NCBI GenBank assembly: GCA_964577965.1
Contig: CAZOAT010000014.1
Coordinates: 1 to 45,151 of the forward strand
DNA: 45,151 bases
Reading direction: 5' to 3'
DNA from: DASUUI01 sp964577965
GTDB lineage: Bacteria; Gemmatimonadota; Gemmatimonadetes; Gemmatimonadales; Gemmatimonadaceae
In this document: piece after piece, positions 17,034 through 25,495 of the stretch
How the letters are laid out: every line of letters starts with the position of its first letter
How positions within the stretch are numbered: the first letter of the stretch is position 1
Program-made: the position numbers and the translations under genes
The notes under the pieces: model-generated
What the model saw: the letters and a program-made list of their open reading frames with translations, nothing else
What the model was told of the DNA's origin: nothing
The model's database searches: none

Positions 17034-18593
17034 ATGGCACAGCCGTCCGCCCTCAGTCGCGCCGAGGTTCTGCACCAGCTGGGCGAGCGCACCTTCGACC
17101 TGCTGATCGCAGGCGGCGGAATCAACGGCTGCGGCATCGCGCGCGATGCGGCGATGAGAGGACTGTCCGTCGCCCTGATTGAGAAGAACGATTTTGGCAG
17201 CGGCACGTCGGGTCGCTCCTCACGGATGATCCACGGTGGCGTCCGATACCTCGAGCACGGGCATTTCAGGCTCGTGGCGGAGGCCAGCCGGGAACGCCGC
17301 ATTCTGCTCCGTACTGCGCCGCATCTGGTCCAGCCGATGGAGTTCGTCTGGCCGCTCTACGCCGGCGGCCGCGTGCCTAGGTGGAAGCTCTTTGCCGGGC
17401 TCAGCCTGTACGACGCCTTCGCAGCCTTTCGCAACACACGACGGCATGAGCGGCTCTCGGCCAGGGGCGTGCTGGCCCGCGAACCGGCGATACGCGCAGA
17501 CGACCTGACTGGCGGCGCGATCTATTACGATGCCGTCACCGACGACGCGCGCCTCACTCTCGCCAATGCGCTGGCGGCGCGGAATGCCGGAGCGGTGGTT
17601 CTGAACCACGCAGAGGTCCTCGCGGACCAGTCGTTTCTGTCGCCGATCCTGGTCAGGGATCGGTTGTCCGGCGACGACGTGCGAGTCAGCGCGCGCTCCG
17701 TCGTCGTCGCGGTGGGACCGTGGGATCGCGGCGTAAGGGGCACGAAAGGATCGCACGTGCTGGTCTCCCGCGCGCGCACCGGCCACGACCGGGCAATCAC
17801 CTTCCTTTCCGCCGAGGACCAGCGCGTGCTGTTCATGGTGCCCGATGAGGATATGACGCTGATCGGAACGACCGACCTGCCGACTACAGAATCGCCGGAG
17901 ACGGTTCGCGCATCAGCTCCGGAGATCGACTACCTGCTGCGCTCCGCGAGCGCCGTTCTGGCGTGTGATCCGCTGCGCACCAGGGACGTGGTGGCCGCCT
18001 GGGCAGCCATCCGCCCTCTCGCGGCCCAACCTCCGACCGGTGAGCCGGCCAGCCTGTCGCGGGAGCACGCGATTGAGGCACGCAGCGGCGCCATCACCGT
18101 TACGGGAGGGAAGCTCACGACATACCGTCTGGTGGCAGCAGAGGTCGTTGACCGGGTCGTGAAGCAGTTGCGAATCTCCCTGCCGGGAGCGGCCACCGAC
18201 CGCGTTCCGCTGCCAGGAGCGGACCGCCAGGCACGCATCGTCCAGGCGATAACCGAAAACTCCGCACTGTCCGGTCGCATCACTCCGGAAAGCGCACACA
18301 GAAAGGCCGAGCTGATGGTCGCAGTACGCGACGAAATGGCTCAGACGCTTGGCGATCTGCTAATCCGGCGCACCAGGATCGCATTCCGGCTTGCAGACCG
18401 TGGAGTCACCGTCGCGCCGGCGGTGGCGGATCTCGTGGCTCCGATTCTCGGCTGGGACACGGCTCGCCGTGCAATGGAGGTTGAACGGTTCGCGGGCGAG
18501 GTGGATGCGATGTTCAGCCTCGCCGAGCCAGGCCGGGGCGAACGTCCGCGTGCGCTCTCGGCTAGCCGCTCACCATATCGTGTATCGTCCTGA
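17034..18593 (+). CDS. glpD: FAD-dependent glycerol-3-phosphate dehydrogenase
   Basis: 519 residues. The dinucleotide-binding motif LLIAGGGINGCGIARDAA starts near residue 23 and is followed by GTSGRSSRMIHGGVRYLEHG, the GlpD signature. Further landmarks are YYDAVTDDARLTLANA, GTTDLP and TVTGGKLTTYR, and a C-terminal alpha domain ends the protein. It oxidises glycerol-3-phosphate to dihydroxyacetone phosphate at the inner membrane and reduces quinone, which links lipid glycerol to central metabolism. This fits its position opposite the beta-oxidation genes. Its last 32 bases overlap the 3' end of convergent greA. Confidence 0.94.
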   Translation: MAQPSALSRAEVLHQLGERTFDLLIAGGGINGCGIARDAAMRGLSVALIEKNDFGSGTSGRSSRMIHGGVRYLEHGHFRLVAEASRERRILLRTAPHLVQPMEFVWPLYAGGRVPRWKLFAGLSLYDAFAAFRNTRRHERLSARGVLAREPAIRADDLTGGAIYYDAVTDDARLTLANALAARNAGAVVLNHAEVLADQSFLSPILVRDRLSGDDVRVSARSVVVAVGPWDRGVRGTKGSHVLVSRARTGHDRAITFLSAEDQRVLFMVPDEDMTLIGTTDLPTTESPETVRASAPEIDYLLRSASAVLACDPLRTRDVVAAWAAIRPLAAQPPTGEPASLSREHAIEARSGAITVTGGKLTTYRLVAAEVVDRVVKQLRISLPGAATDRVPLPGADRQARIVQAITENSALSGRITPESAHRKAELMVAVRDEMAQTLGDLLIRRTRIAFRLADRGVTVAPAVADLVAPILGWDTARRAMEVERFAGEVDAMFSLAEPGRGERPRALSASRSPYRVSS

Positions 18594-19038
18594 GCTCGAC
18601 TATGGCGAGCTTGCGGGTCGTCGCCGGCAGTTTCAGGTGAGCCGTCTCCCCCAGCCCCTTGCCCACCAGAGCCAGTCCGATGGGGGATGACATCGTGACG
18701 TGACCCTCCTCGAACTCGACCGCGTCGCCGAATACGAGCTGATACGTCTCTCTCTCGCCCGTGGCCTCGTCCCTGACGGTCACCTCCGACCCGAGGCCCA
18801 CGCGATCCGCCGGGATCTGAGACACGTCTATCTGTGACAGCTTGCTGAGGCGCTGGCGGAGCTGGCCCAGGCGCGCCTGGACAAACTGTTGCCGCTCCAG
18901 CGCAGCTTTGTACTCGCTGTTCTCCCGCAGATCGCCGTGTTCCACGGCTTTCCGGATCTCGCCCGGCAGCACGACGTTCAGCTCGTGCTGAAGGCGCGCC
19001 ACTTCCGCGCCAAGTTTGGCTTTCAGCTCTTCAATCAT
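18562..19038 (-). CDS. greA: Transcription elongation factor GreA
   Basis: 158 residues from ATG 19038, the usual GreA length; an in-frame ATG at 19071 would add 11. The N-terminal coiled coil contains HGDLRENSEYKAALERQQFVQARL, the GreA family signature, with acidic tip residues. The C-terminal FKBP-like domain has GSEVTVRDEATGE, TYQLVFGDA and SSPIGLALVGKGLGE. GreA enters the secondary channel of RNA polymerase and stimulates cleavage of backtracked transcripts. It is convergent with glpD and lies downstream of the LOG gene on the same strand. Confidence 0.95.
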   Translation of the reverse strand: MIEELKAKLGAEVARLQHELNVVLPGEIRKAVEHGDLRENSEYKAALERQQFVQARLGQLRQRLSKLSQIDVSQIPADRVGLGSEVTVRDEATGERETYQLVFGDAVEFEEGHVTMSSPIGLALVGKGLGETAHLKLPATTRKLAIVELRTIHDMVSG

Positions 19039-19138
19039 TGCAACCGACTGCGTTGTTGGTGGCTCTGGCACCGCGGTGCCTGCATCGGTGATCCGCTGCG
19101 GGGCGCGTCGCGTGCCTCGCCGGTCCCCCCGCGAAAGC

Positions 19139-19171
19139 CACGGCGCCCGACCTTGACGGCCGGGCGCCGTG
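19139..19171 (-). terminator. Possible terminator hairpin between the LOG gene and greA
   Basis: CACGGCGCCCG (19139-19149) pairs perfectly with CGGGCGCCGTG (19161-19171) around an 11-base loop. There is no T-run on either side, so it may be a weak or factor-dependent terminator, or a leader structure upstream of greA. Confidence 0.4.
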
Positions 19172-19226
19172 TGTCAACTCCCGCGTGCCCGGTGGGGACG
19201 GCGCACGCCGAACCGACGTTTTGAAG

Positions 19227-20195
19227 CTAGCCAGTTCGTCCCGCTGGAGCAATCGGCACCTGCGACTCATACGCCGTTATCACCGCCTGCGCCGCTTCCG
19301 CCGGATCATCCGTGAGAATTATGAGATCCAGATCGCCGGGTGTGATCTTCCTCTCTCTCGCCACACGTGTCTGCATCCATCGGAGCAGCCCCGCCCAGTA
19401 GGCACGGCCGAAGAGAACGACCGGGAACTGATGGATCTTCCCCGTCTGGATGAGCGTGAGCGACTCGAACAGCTCATCGAGCGTACCAAAGCCGCCCGGG
19501 AAGATGATGAACGCCGATGAGTACTTGATGAACATCGTCTTCCGCACGAAGAAGTAGCGGAAGTTGATGAGTGTCTCCACGTACGGATTTGCGCCCTGTT
19601 CGAATGGCAGCTCAATGTTGCAGCCGATCGAACGACCACCGCCAAGCTGAGCCCCCTTGTTCGCGGCCTCCATGATTCCCGGACCGGCACCGGTGAGGAT
19701 GGAGAAGCCCGCCCGGGCGAGAAGGCGTGCCACTTCGCAAGCATGTCCATAATGCGGATCGTCCGGCCCGATTCGCGCGGAACCGAAGATGGTGACCCCC
19801 TTCTCGACGGCAGCGAGCGTATCGAATCCTTCTATGAACTCGCCCATGATTCGCAGCACGCGCCACGGATCGGTCCGGGTAAAATCCGCTCCACGCGGAT
19901 GCTGCAGGAGCTTCGTGTCCTCTGTGACGGGATACGCATCCCTCAGAGCCTCGTCAACGATGCGCGTAGCCCCTGCGATTCTGGCCTCCAACCGCTGCGA
20001 CGGGGGTATCCGACCTGCCTTACGATGCCCTTCCTCGGCGCGGGCGCGCACTCCGGCGACTGCCTTCTGCTCAACGGATGCGAGTACTTTGGGGTCGACC
20101 TGCTTGCCGGAAGGCGTGCGCGGTCCTTTCGTGTTCCTGCGCGCGGCTGTGTTCCCACGCTTTGGTTTTCCGGAGCTCTGTTTTCGCGTCGCCAT
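19227..20195 (-). CDS. LOG family protein (TIGR00730-type Rossmann fold)
   Basis: 322 residues. The Rossmann-like core has VTIFGSARI, the glycine-rich GAGPGIMEAANKGA and the family motif PGGFGTLDELFE near residue 250. Some LOG proteins are cytokinin-activating phosphoribohydrolases and related bacterial enzymes act on nucleotide 5'-monophosphates, but the substrate cannot be read here. The first ~100 residues are an additional basic and probably disordered region (KQSSGKPKRGNTAARRNTKG), followed by a helical segment, absent from minimal LOG proteins. The gene is divergent from the phosphodiesterase gene across about 66 bp. Confidence 0.88.
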   Translation of the reverse strand: MATRKQSSGKPKRGNTAARRNTKGPRTPSGKQVDPKVLASVEQKAVAGVRARAEEGHRKAGRIPPSQRLEARIAGATRIVDEALRDAYPVTEDTKLLQHPRGADFTRTDPWRVLRIMGEFIEGFDTLAAVEKGVTIFGSARIGPDDPHYGHACEVARLLARAGFSILTGAGPGIMEAANKGAQLGGGRSIGCNIELPFEQGANPYVETLINFRYFFVRKTMFIKYSSAFIIFPGGFGTLDELFESLTLIQTGKIHQFPVVLFGRAYWAGLLRWMQTRVARERKITPGDLDLIILTDDPAEAAQAVITAYESQVPIAPAGRTG

Positions 20196-20261
20196 CAGCT
20201 GTCAGACCGTTCGAACGAGGAACGACAATTTACGCGCTGATTTCGTGAGCTGGGGCGAGTC

Positions 20262-21665
20262 CTGCCGGTAATCGTCATTGTCGCCGATGGCGCGCGTCCC
20301 GATGCGATCGCATCAGGGACGGCTTCGGGTGACCTCCCTGCGCTCGGAGCGCTATGCGACGACGGCGGCCTTTACACCGTCACCACGTGTGCGCCTTCCG
20401 TGACGGGGCCCGCGTACGCACCGTTTCTTATCGGACGATTCCCCGCACCGATAGGGTTGCCGGGACTGCGCTGGTTTGACCGTACGAGGCGGACCTGCAC
20501 GCTTCCGGGACACTCCCGCAGCTACGTCGGGTTCGAGATGCGGCACCTGGACGAGGATCTCGATCCTGTCAGCCCGACTATATACGAGCTGGTTCCATCG
20601 AGCCTGGGAGCCCTGAGCGTGATCACGCGCGGCCTGCCTGCCCGCAACCGCATCGGATACGGCCTGACCTCCAGGATCCGAACCGGACTGACTCACTTCC
20701 GTGGCAACGTTCAGGGCTGGCTCGACATCGATCGCGCAGTCGCGCGGGAGTTGTGCGGTCGGATCGGTCGTGACCACCCAGACTTCGTTTTCGCCGCAAT
20801 GACCGGCGCAGATAAGACGTCTCACGCCAAGGGCTATGACTCGCCGCTCCTCCTTGAATCGCTGAAAATCGTGGACGGCCTGGTCGGTGATCTCCGCACG
20901 AGTCTCGAGGCCTCAGGGATGTGGGGGCAGACCCAGCTCTGGGTCGTGAGCGATCACGGCCACGTCCATCTGAAGGAGCACGAAGACCTGGTCCGCGTGC
21001 TCTCGGACTGGGGCCACAGTGTGCGCGCGCACCCGTGGGTCTACACCTCCCGCGGGGAAGTGGCAGTCATGGTGAGCGGGAATGCGCTGGCGCATCTGTA
21101 TCTTGATCTCGAATCACGCCAGCGCCGATGGTGGCGGGGGCTGGCACTCAGATGGGAAGCAGCTGTTCAGCAGCTCCTTACGCGCGATTCTGTTGACCTG
21201 GTGCTGCTGCCACACTCGGCAAGCTCTGTGGAGATCCGCGCCAGAGGAGGGCGCGGTTCTGCCATGCTGGAGGTTCTCGACGGCCGATATGCATATCGGC
21301 CCCGGAGCGGGGATCCGCTCGGCATAGGCGAGCCGCCGGAGATGGACAGGGAGGAAGCTTACGACGCTACAATCGACAGCGATTACCCAGACGGACTCGT
21401 GCAGATCGCGGCGATGTGCACTGCTGAGCGCTCCGGAGACGTGATTCTGTCGGCTACGCGCGACTGGGATTTCCGCGCGCGCTATGAACCTATTCCGCAC
21501 GTTTCATCGCACGGGGCCTTGCACCGTGATCACATGCTCGTTCCCCTGATACTGAATCGCCTGCCCCGGACTGTGCCGCGCCGCACTGCCGACATCTTTC
21601 CCAGTGCGCTCGCTGCGCTGGGTGTCAGTCCACCGCGCCTGCTTGACGGCCGGAGCTTTCTCTAA
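20262..21665 (+). CDS. Alkaline phosphatase superfamily phosphodiesterase
   Basis: About 467 residues if translation begins at CTG 20262. The first in-frame GTG is at 20400, but starting there would remove IVADGARPD with its metal-binding Asp and put the candidate nucleophile Thr of SVTGPAYAPF at residue 2. The frame is open from 20241 with no in-frame ATG, GTG or TTG before 20400, and GGGGCGAG sits just ahead of CTG 20262. Other metal ligands are the Asp/His of VVSDHGHVHL and the His of SSHGALHRDHM. The family includes nucleotide pyrophosphatases and phosphodiesterases, probably cytoplasmic here since no signal peptide is seen. It overlaps the yfcE-like gene by 4 bp at the 3' end. Confidence 0.83.
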   Translation: MPVIVIVADGARPDAIASGTASGDLPALGALCDDGGLYTVTTCAPSVTGPAYAPFLIGRFPAPIGLPGLRWFDRTRRTCTLPGHSRSYVGFEMRHLDEDLDPVSPTIYELVPSSLGALSVITRGLPARNRIGYGLTSRIRTGLTHFRGNVQGWLDIDRAVARELCGRIGRDHPDFVFAAMTGADKTSHAKGYDSPLLLESLKIVDGLVGDLRTSLEASGMWGQTQLWVVSDHGHVHLKEHEDLVRVLSDWGHSVRAHPWVYTSRGEVAVMVSGNALAHLYLDLESRQRRWWRGLALRWEAAVQQLLTRDSVDLVLLPHSASSVEIRARGGRGSAMLEVLDGRYAYRPRSGDPLGIGEPPEMDREEAYDATIDSDYPDGLVQIAAMCTAERSGDVILSATRDWDFRARYEPIPHVSSHGALHRDHMLVPLILNRLPRTVPRRTADIFPSALAALGVSPPRLLDGRSFL

Positions 21666-22153
21666 TCGTCGTCCAGCTCCACGATCTCGACAGAGGCCGC
21701 ACCCTCTGAGATCATCAGGCGCCCGACTGATGGGCTCACGTTGAACCGTCGCGGGCCGGCCGCACCGGGGTTCACCACCAGGCGAGCCCCGTCCTGGTGT
21801 ACAAGCTGTCGATGCGTGTGGCCGTAAACGAGCACGTCCTGGGGGTAGCGGGCGAGGAGTGATTCCGGATGAGGGCTTCCGAGCTCGTGTCCATGGCTTA
21901 CATGCAGCGAGACACCGTCGATGTTCATGACGACCTCCTGCTGCAGTCCGGGAACTCCGGGTGGATCGGTGTTACCGAAGACGGCGATCACAGGAGCGAT
22001 AGCGCTCAGCTCGTCGATCACCTCGGGTCCGCCCACGTCGCCGGCGTGCAGGATGAGTTCCACGCCGCGAAGCGCGGTGTGCACCGAGGGGCGCACCAGT
22101 CCGTGAGTATCCGAGACAAGGCCGATGGACCGTTTGGATCGCGGCTGGCTCAT
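21662..22153 (-). CDS. yfcE: YfcE/MJ0936 family metallophosphoesterase
   Basis: 163 residues from ATG 22153. Calcineurin-like motifs appear in order: GLVSDTHG, LILHAGDVGG, VFGNTD, SHGHE and VYGHTHRQL, giving the dinuclear metal centre. The family contains small manganese-dependent phosphodiesterases of broad specificity. The much longer frame upstream to 22426 is the antisense shadow of the small gene at 22172. It faces the phosphodiesterase at 20262 and diverges from the small gene with under 20 bp between the starts. Confidence 0.9.
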   Translation of the reverse strand: MSQPRSKRSIGLVSDTHGLVRPSVHTALRGVELILHAGDVGGPEVIDELSAIAPVIAVFGNTDPPGVPGLQQEVVMNIDGVSLHVSHGHELGSPHPESLLARYPQDVLVYGHTHRQLVHQDGARLVVNPGAAGPRRFNVSPSVGRLMISEGAASVEIVELDDD

Positions 22154-22164
22154 TTCTGTATAAT
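22134..22164 (+). promoter_or_regulatory. Sigma70-like promoter that overlaps the first ATG of the small gene
   Basis: A consensus -10 TATAAT lies at 22159-22164, with TTGGAT at 22134-22139 as a -35 at a long 19-base spacing. Transcription would start near 22171, directly in front of ATG 22172, so the mRNA would be leaderless. Confidence 0.5.
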
Positions 22165-22171
22165 GCAGACG

Positions 22172-22420
22172 ATGTCGTGGACACGCCTGGTTCGGCAGCT
22201 TGCCCTGCGATCGCTGCGGAAGCCCTCGCTCATTCCGGCACTGCTCACCGTTGCCTGGCGGTTCCGGCGTCGCGGATGGTACCGGCGCGCTCCGTTCCTG
22301 CCGCTGCCGGCGCGTGACTACCTCCGCTGGCGGATGTACACCGCGTACGGTGATGCCGAAGCCGTGCCGCCCGTGGGTGACGTGGAGCGCTACGCCTACT
22401 GGACAGTGGGCCGGAGTTGA
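22172..22420 (+). CDS. Small basic Trp/Arg-rich protein
   Basis: 82 residues if started at ATG 22172, or 85 from ATG 22163, which overlaps the -10 box and is therefore less likely. The protein is very rich in Arg and Trp (LRSLRKPS, WRFRRRGWYRRAPF, RDYLRWRMYTAYGD), with a predicted pI that must be high, and has no signal peptide or full membrane segment. GC3 is high and its TGA overlaps the queG ATG as TGATG, both arguing that it is real. Function unknown; it could bind nucleic acid or the membrane surface. Probably co-transcribed with queG. Confidence 0.68.
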   Translation: MSWTRLVRQLALRSLRKPSLIPALLTVAWRFRRRGWYRRAPFLPLPARDYLRWRMYTAYGDAEAVPPVGDVERYAYWTVGRS

Positions 22421-23490
22421 TGACAATGACTGTCCAGCCTTCCGGAGAGCAGGCGACGACGCTCCAACTGGAAAGCTGGATCAAGGCGCAGGCGTACGCG
22501 CTGGGGTTCGACCTCGTGGGAATCACAGAGCTCGGCCCGGCCGACTCCAATGGCCACCTCGACGCGTGGCTCGCCGCGGGCTACGCCGGCGAGATGGAGT
22601 ACATGGCAAGAAATGCGGACAAGCGCCGTGATTCCAGCCGTCCGGTTCCCGGCACCATTTCAGCAGTTGTAGTCGCTCTCAACTACGGGGGCACAGCGCC
22701 GTCCGGGCCGATCGCGAGGTACGCGCGGGGTGACGATTACCACGACGTCATGCTGGCGAAACTCCGGGAGCTGCATCGCCAGCTGGCCGAGCGGGTCGGG
22801 CGGGAGATCCACGGCAAGCCGTACGTCGATACTGGGCCGGTACTCGAGCGTGAGCTCGCCCGCCGCGCCGGACTCGGCTGGTTCGGGAAGAACGCCAACC
22901 TGATCAACCCGAGGCTCGGCTCGTATTTCTTCATCGGCTCCCTGTTCACCGATCTCGCGCTGCAGCCTGATGCTCCGTTCGACGAGGACCGTTGCGGCAC
23001 ATGCACGCGGTGCCTGGACGAGTGTCCCACCGACGCGTTCGTCGAGCCCCGGGTGCTCGACTCTCGCAAGTGCATCTCCTATCTCACGATCGAGCTGCGC
23101 GGGGACATACCTGAAGAACTGCGTGCGCCGATAGGCGACCGCATCTACGGCTGCGATGTGTGCCAGGAAGTGTGTCCCTGGAACATCCGCTTCTCGAAGG
23201 ACCTCGCCGAGCCGGCACTCGCGCCCCGTGAGGAGAACATCTCACCAGACCCCGCAGAGTTCGTCCGGTTGAGCGAAGAAGAGTTCCGCACCCGGTTCAG
23301 ACGCTCGGCCATCAAGCGAACGAAGCGACGCGGTCTCGTGCGCAACGCAGCCGTCGCGCTGGGAAACGACGCCCGCGCTGAAAACGCTGGTCCGCTAATA
23401 CAGGCTCTGGAGGATCCTGAGCCACTCATCCGGGAACACGCCCGCTGGGCGATCGCGAAGAGGGCGGCCGGGCTTACGCCGCGGGACTAG
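22420..23490 (+). CDS. queG: Epoxyqueuosine reductase QueG
   Basis: 356 residues starting at ATG 22420. The N-terminal cobalamin-binding part shows GFDLVGIT, GYAGEMEYM and PYVDTGPVLERELARRAGLGWFGKN. It is followed by two 4Fe-4S clusters in CGTCTRCLDECPTDAF and YGCDVCQEVCPWN, and a C-terminal HEAT-like helical part with REHARWAI. QueG reduces epoxyqueuosine to queuosine in tRNA, the last step of the pathway, using B12 and the clusters. No other queuosine gene is near. Start and stop codons overlap with the small gene upstream (TGATG) and the metallophosphoesterase downstream (4 bp, convergent). Confidence 0.95.
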   Translation: MTMTVQPSGEQATTLQLESWIKAQAYALGFDLVGITELGPADSNGHLDAWLAAGYAGEMEYMARNADKRRDSSRPVPGTISAVVVALNYGGTAPSGPIARYARGDDYHDVMLAKLRELHRQLAERVGREIHGKPYVDTGPVLERELARRAGLGWFGKNANLINPRLGSYFFIGSLFTDLALQPDAPFDEDRCGTCTRCLDECPTDAFVEPRVLDSRKCISYLTIELRGDIPEELRAPIGDRIYGCDVCQEVCPWNIRFSKDLAEPALAPREENISPDPAEFVRLSEEEFRTRFRRSAIKRTKRRGLVRNAAVALGNDARAENAGPLIQALEDPEPLIREHARWAIAKRAAGLTPRD

Positions 23491-24251
23491 GCGACCTTTC
23501 CCGTCGGCAGGTTCCCCCCATGGCGGAGGAAATCCGCAAAGTCTTCAGGGAGTCCAGCGGCACGAACGGCCGCGGCCGCTGCTTCGACATCGTACTCCAC
23601 GCGAACGAACTCGACCTCCGGCAGTCCATCGCCAACCGTGAGCAGCACGTAACCGGCGCGCCAGTCGCCATCCTTGGGCCTGCCGACGCTCCCCGTGTTC
23701 AAAAAATGGATCCCCTTGATCATGCGATGCCAGGGCAGGTGCGTGTGGCCGAACGCGATCACGTCTCCCTCCTCGAGGCCCGCTGCCGCAGCCATCTTCA
23801 GGCAGAAGTCATCCGAACGGTTGGCGGTCCAGTACACAGTGTTCAGCACAGGGGTGCCGTGCACCAGCACGACCCGCGACCCGGATACATGCCCGCCCAG
23901 AGGGCGCAGGTCCATAGAGAATGGCAGAGCGCCGAGGTACTGCTTCGTTTCGGGCGTCACCACGCTGCGTGTGAACTCATAGCTGACGTGTGACAGCTCC
24001 TCCTGCCGCGCATCCTCGTACCTGCAACCGCAGTGCTTATAGTCCGTGGCCACCGTCGAGTCGTAGTTGCCGGCGATTCCTGCGATCCCGTGCTCGCGAA
24101 GGCGCGACACCACTTCATTCGGATTCGCCGAGTAACCCACGAGATCGCCGAGGTGGTACGTCGCATCAGTATTTCTCGCAGTAATGTCAGCCAGCACCGC
24201 ATCCAAAGCGTGGATGTTCGCGTGAATGTCGGAGATCAGCGCGTAGCGCAT
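23487..24251 (-). CDS. Calcineurin-like metallophosphoesterase in the ars operon
   Basis: 254 residues from ATG 24251, preceded by GAGG at a good distance. The dinuclear metal motifs are ISDIHANIHAL, HLGDLVGYSANPNEV, IAGNYDSTV, LVHGTP and FGHTHLPW, followed by LNTGSVGRPKDGD. This is the YfcE-like/bacterial metallophosphatase group that acts on phosphoesters or nucleotides. An unusual HCGC (in KHCGCRYED) sits between the metal motifs. It begins 19 bp after acr3 on the same strand, so it is probably part of the arsR-acr3 transcript. A role in arsenic or phosphate stress is inference from position only. Confidence 0.88.
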   Translation of the reverse strand: MRYALISDIHANIHALDAVLADITARNTDATYHLGDLVGYSANPNEVVSRLREHGIAGIAGNYDSTVATDYKHCGCRYEDARQEELSHVSYEFTRSVVTPETKQYLGALPFSMDLRPLGGHVSGSRVVLVHGTPVLNTVYWTANRSDDFCLKMAAAAGLEEGDVIAFGHTHLPWHRMIKGIHFLNTGSVGRPKDGDWRAGYVLLTVGDGLPEVEFVRVEYDVEAAAAAVRAAGLPEDFADFLRHGGNLPTGKVA

Positions 24252-24270
24252 CACGTCACCTCATCGCAGT

Positions 24271-25467
24271 TCATTTCATGCTCGCGACTGTCCCAGCCAC
24301 ATGCGCTGCAGCGGCATCGGCTGTGACGACCGCGGCGGTCGGCGTAAAGCCGAAATACCTGCGGCCGGCCCACAGTGAGACGTACACCAGTCCGATCAGC
24401 GCCGGCACCTCGATGAGCGGGCCTACCACGGCCGCGAGCGCTTCACCCGACGCTATCCCGAACGTTGCCACAGCCACGGCGATCGCCAGCTCGAAGTTAT
24501 TGCCCGCTGCTGTGAACGAGAGAGATGCCGTCTCCTGGTAGCCGAAGCCAAGCCTTCTCGAGACCGCGAACGCCAGGCCGAACATCACGAAGAAGTACAC
24601 GAGCAGCGGCGCGGCGATGCGCAGAACGTCGAGCGGTAGCTGGAGGATGCGGTCACCCTGCATGGCAAACATCAGCACGATCGTGTACAGCAGTCCGATC
24701 AGCGCAGTCGGGCCGAACCTCGGCATGAAGGTGTTGTCGTACCAGACTCCGCCTTTCCTGCTCACCAGGGCACGCCGGGTCACGTATCCCGCGAGAAGCG
24801 GAATGCCGAGGAAGATCAGGACGCTCTTCGCGATCTCCCACATCGAAACGTCTACTACGGCTGTCTCAGCACCGAACCAGCCGGGTACGGCAGTAAGAAA
24901 CAGCCAGCCGAGAAAGCTGTACATCAAAATCTGAAAGACTGAGTTCAATGCGACGAGCACGGCCGCAAGCTCACCCGATCCACAGGCCAGTGTGTTCCAG
25001 ATCAGCACCATCGCGATGCATCGCGCCAGCCCGATCAGGATCACTCCGTTGCGGTATTCGGGCATGTCCGGAAGGAAGATCCACGCGAGTGCGAACATGA
25101 CCAGCGGTCCGAGGACCCAGTTCAGCACCAGGGACGTGCCGAGCAGCCGCCTGTTCTCGATGTGCCGGCCGATCGTCTCGTATCGCACCTTTGCCAGAAC
25201 CGGATACATCATCCACAGCAGTCCGATGGCTATCGGAACGGACACGCCGGCAAGCTGCACTCTGTCGAGAGCGGCGCCGAGCTCCGGGAACACTCTTCCG
25301 AGCAGCAGCCCGAGCGCCATCGCGATGAAAATCCACAGCGGCAGAAATCGGTCGAGCGCGGAGAGCCGCCGGACTATCGCGGCCGGATCCGCTGCAAAGT
25401 CCGGTGACGCAGGTCTCAGGGTCGCGTCCAGTGGCGACTGAGCAGCGGCCGGTGGACCGGCGCTCAT
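24271..25467 (-). CDS. acr3: Arsenite efflux transporter ACR3
   Basis: 398 residues with about ten membrane segments. ACR3 landmarks are PIAIGLLWMMYPVLAKVRYE, the conserved Cys in GLARCIAMVLIWN, LACGSGELAAVLVALNSVFQ, and the late segment TAAGNNFELAIAVAVATFG. ACR3 pumps arsenite, and sometimes antimonite, out of the cell using the proton gradient. An extra ~35-residue hydrophilic N-terminus precedes the first helix. It follows arsR by 28 bp and precedes the metallophosphoesterase by 19 bp. No arsenate reductase gene is present in the cluster. Confidence 0.95.
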   Translation of the reverse strand: MSAGPPAAAQSPLDATLRPASPDFAADPAAIVRRLSALDRFLPLWIFIAMALGLLLGRVFPELGAALDRVQLAGVSVPIAIGLLWMMYPVLAKVRYETIGRHIENRRLLGTSLVLNWVLGPLVMFALAWIFLPDMPEYRNGVILIGLARCIAMVLIWNTLACGSGELAAVLVALNSVFQILMYSFLGWLFLTAVPGWFGAETAVVDVSMWEIAKSVLIFLGIPLLAGYVTRRALVSRKGGVWYDNTFMPRFGPTALIGLLYTIVLMFAMQGDRILQLPLDVLRIAAPLLVYFFVMFGLAFAVSRRLGFGYQETASLSFTAAGNNFELAIAVAVATFGIASGEALAAVVGPLIEVPALIGLVYVSLWAGRRYFGFTPTAAVVTADAAAAHVAGTVASMK

Positions 25468-25495
25468 TTCACCCGCGAGGTGATGGAACGCGAGC

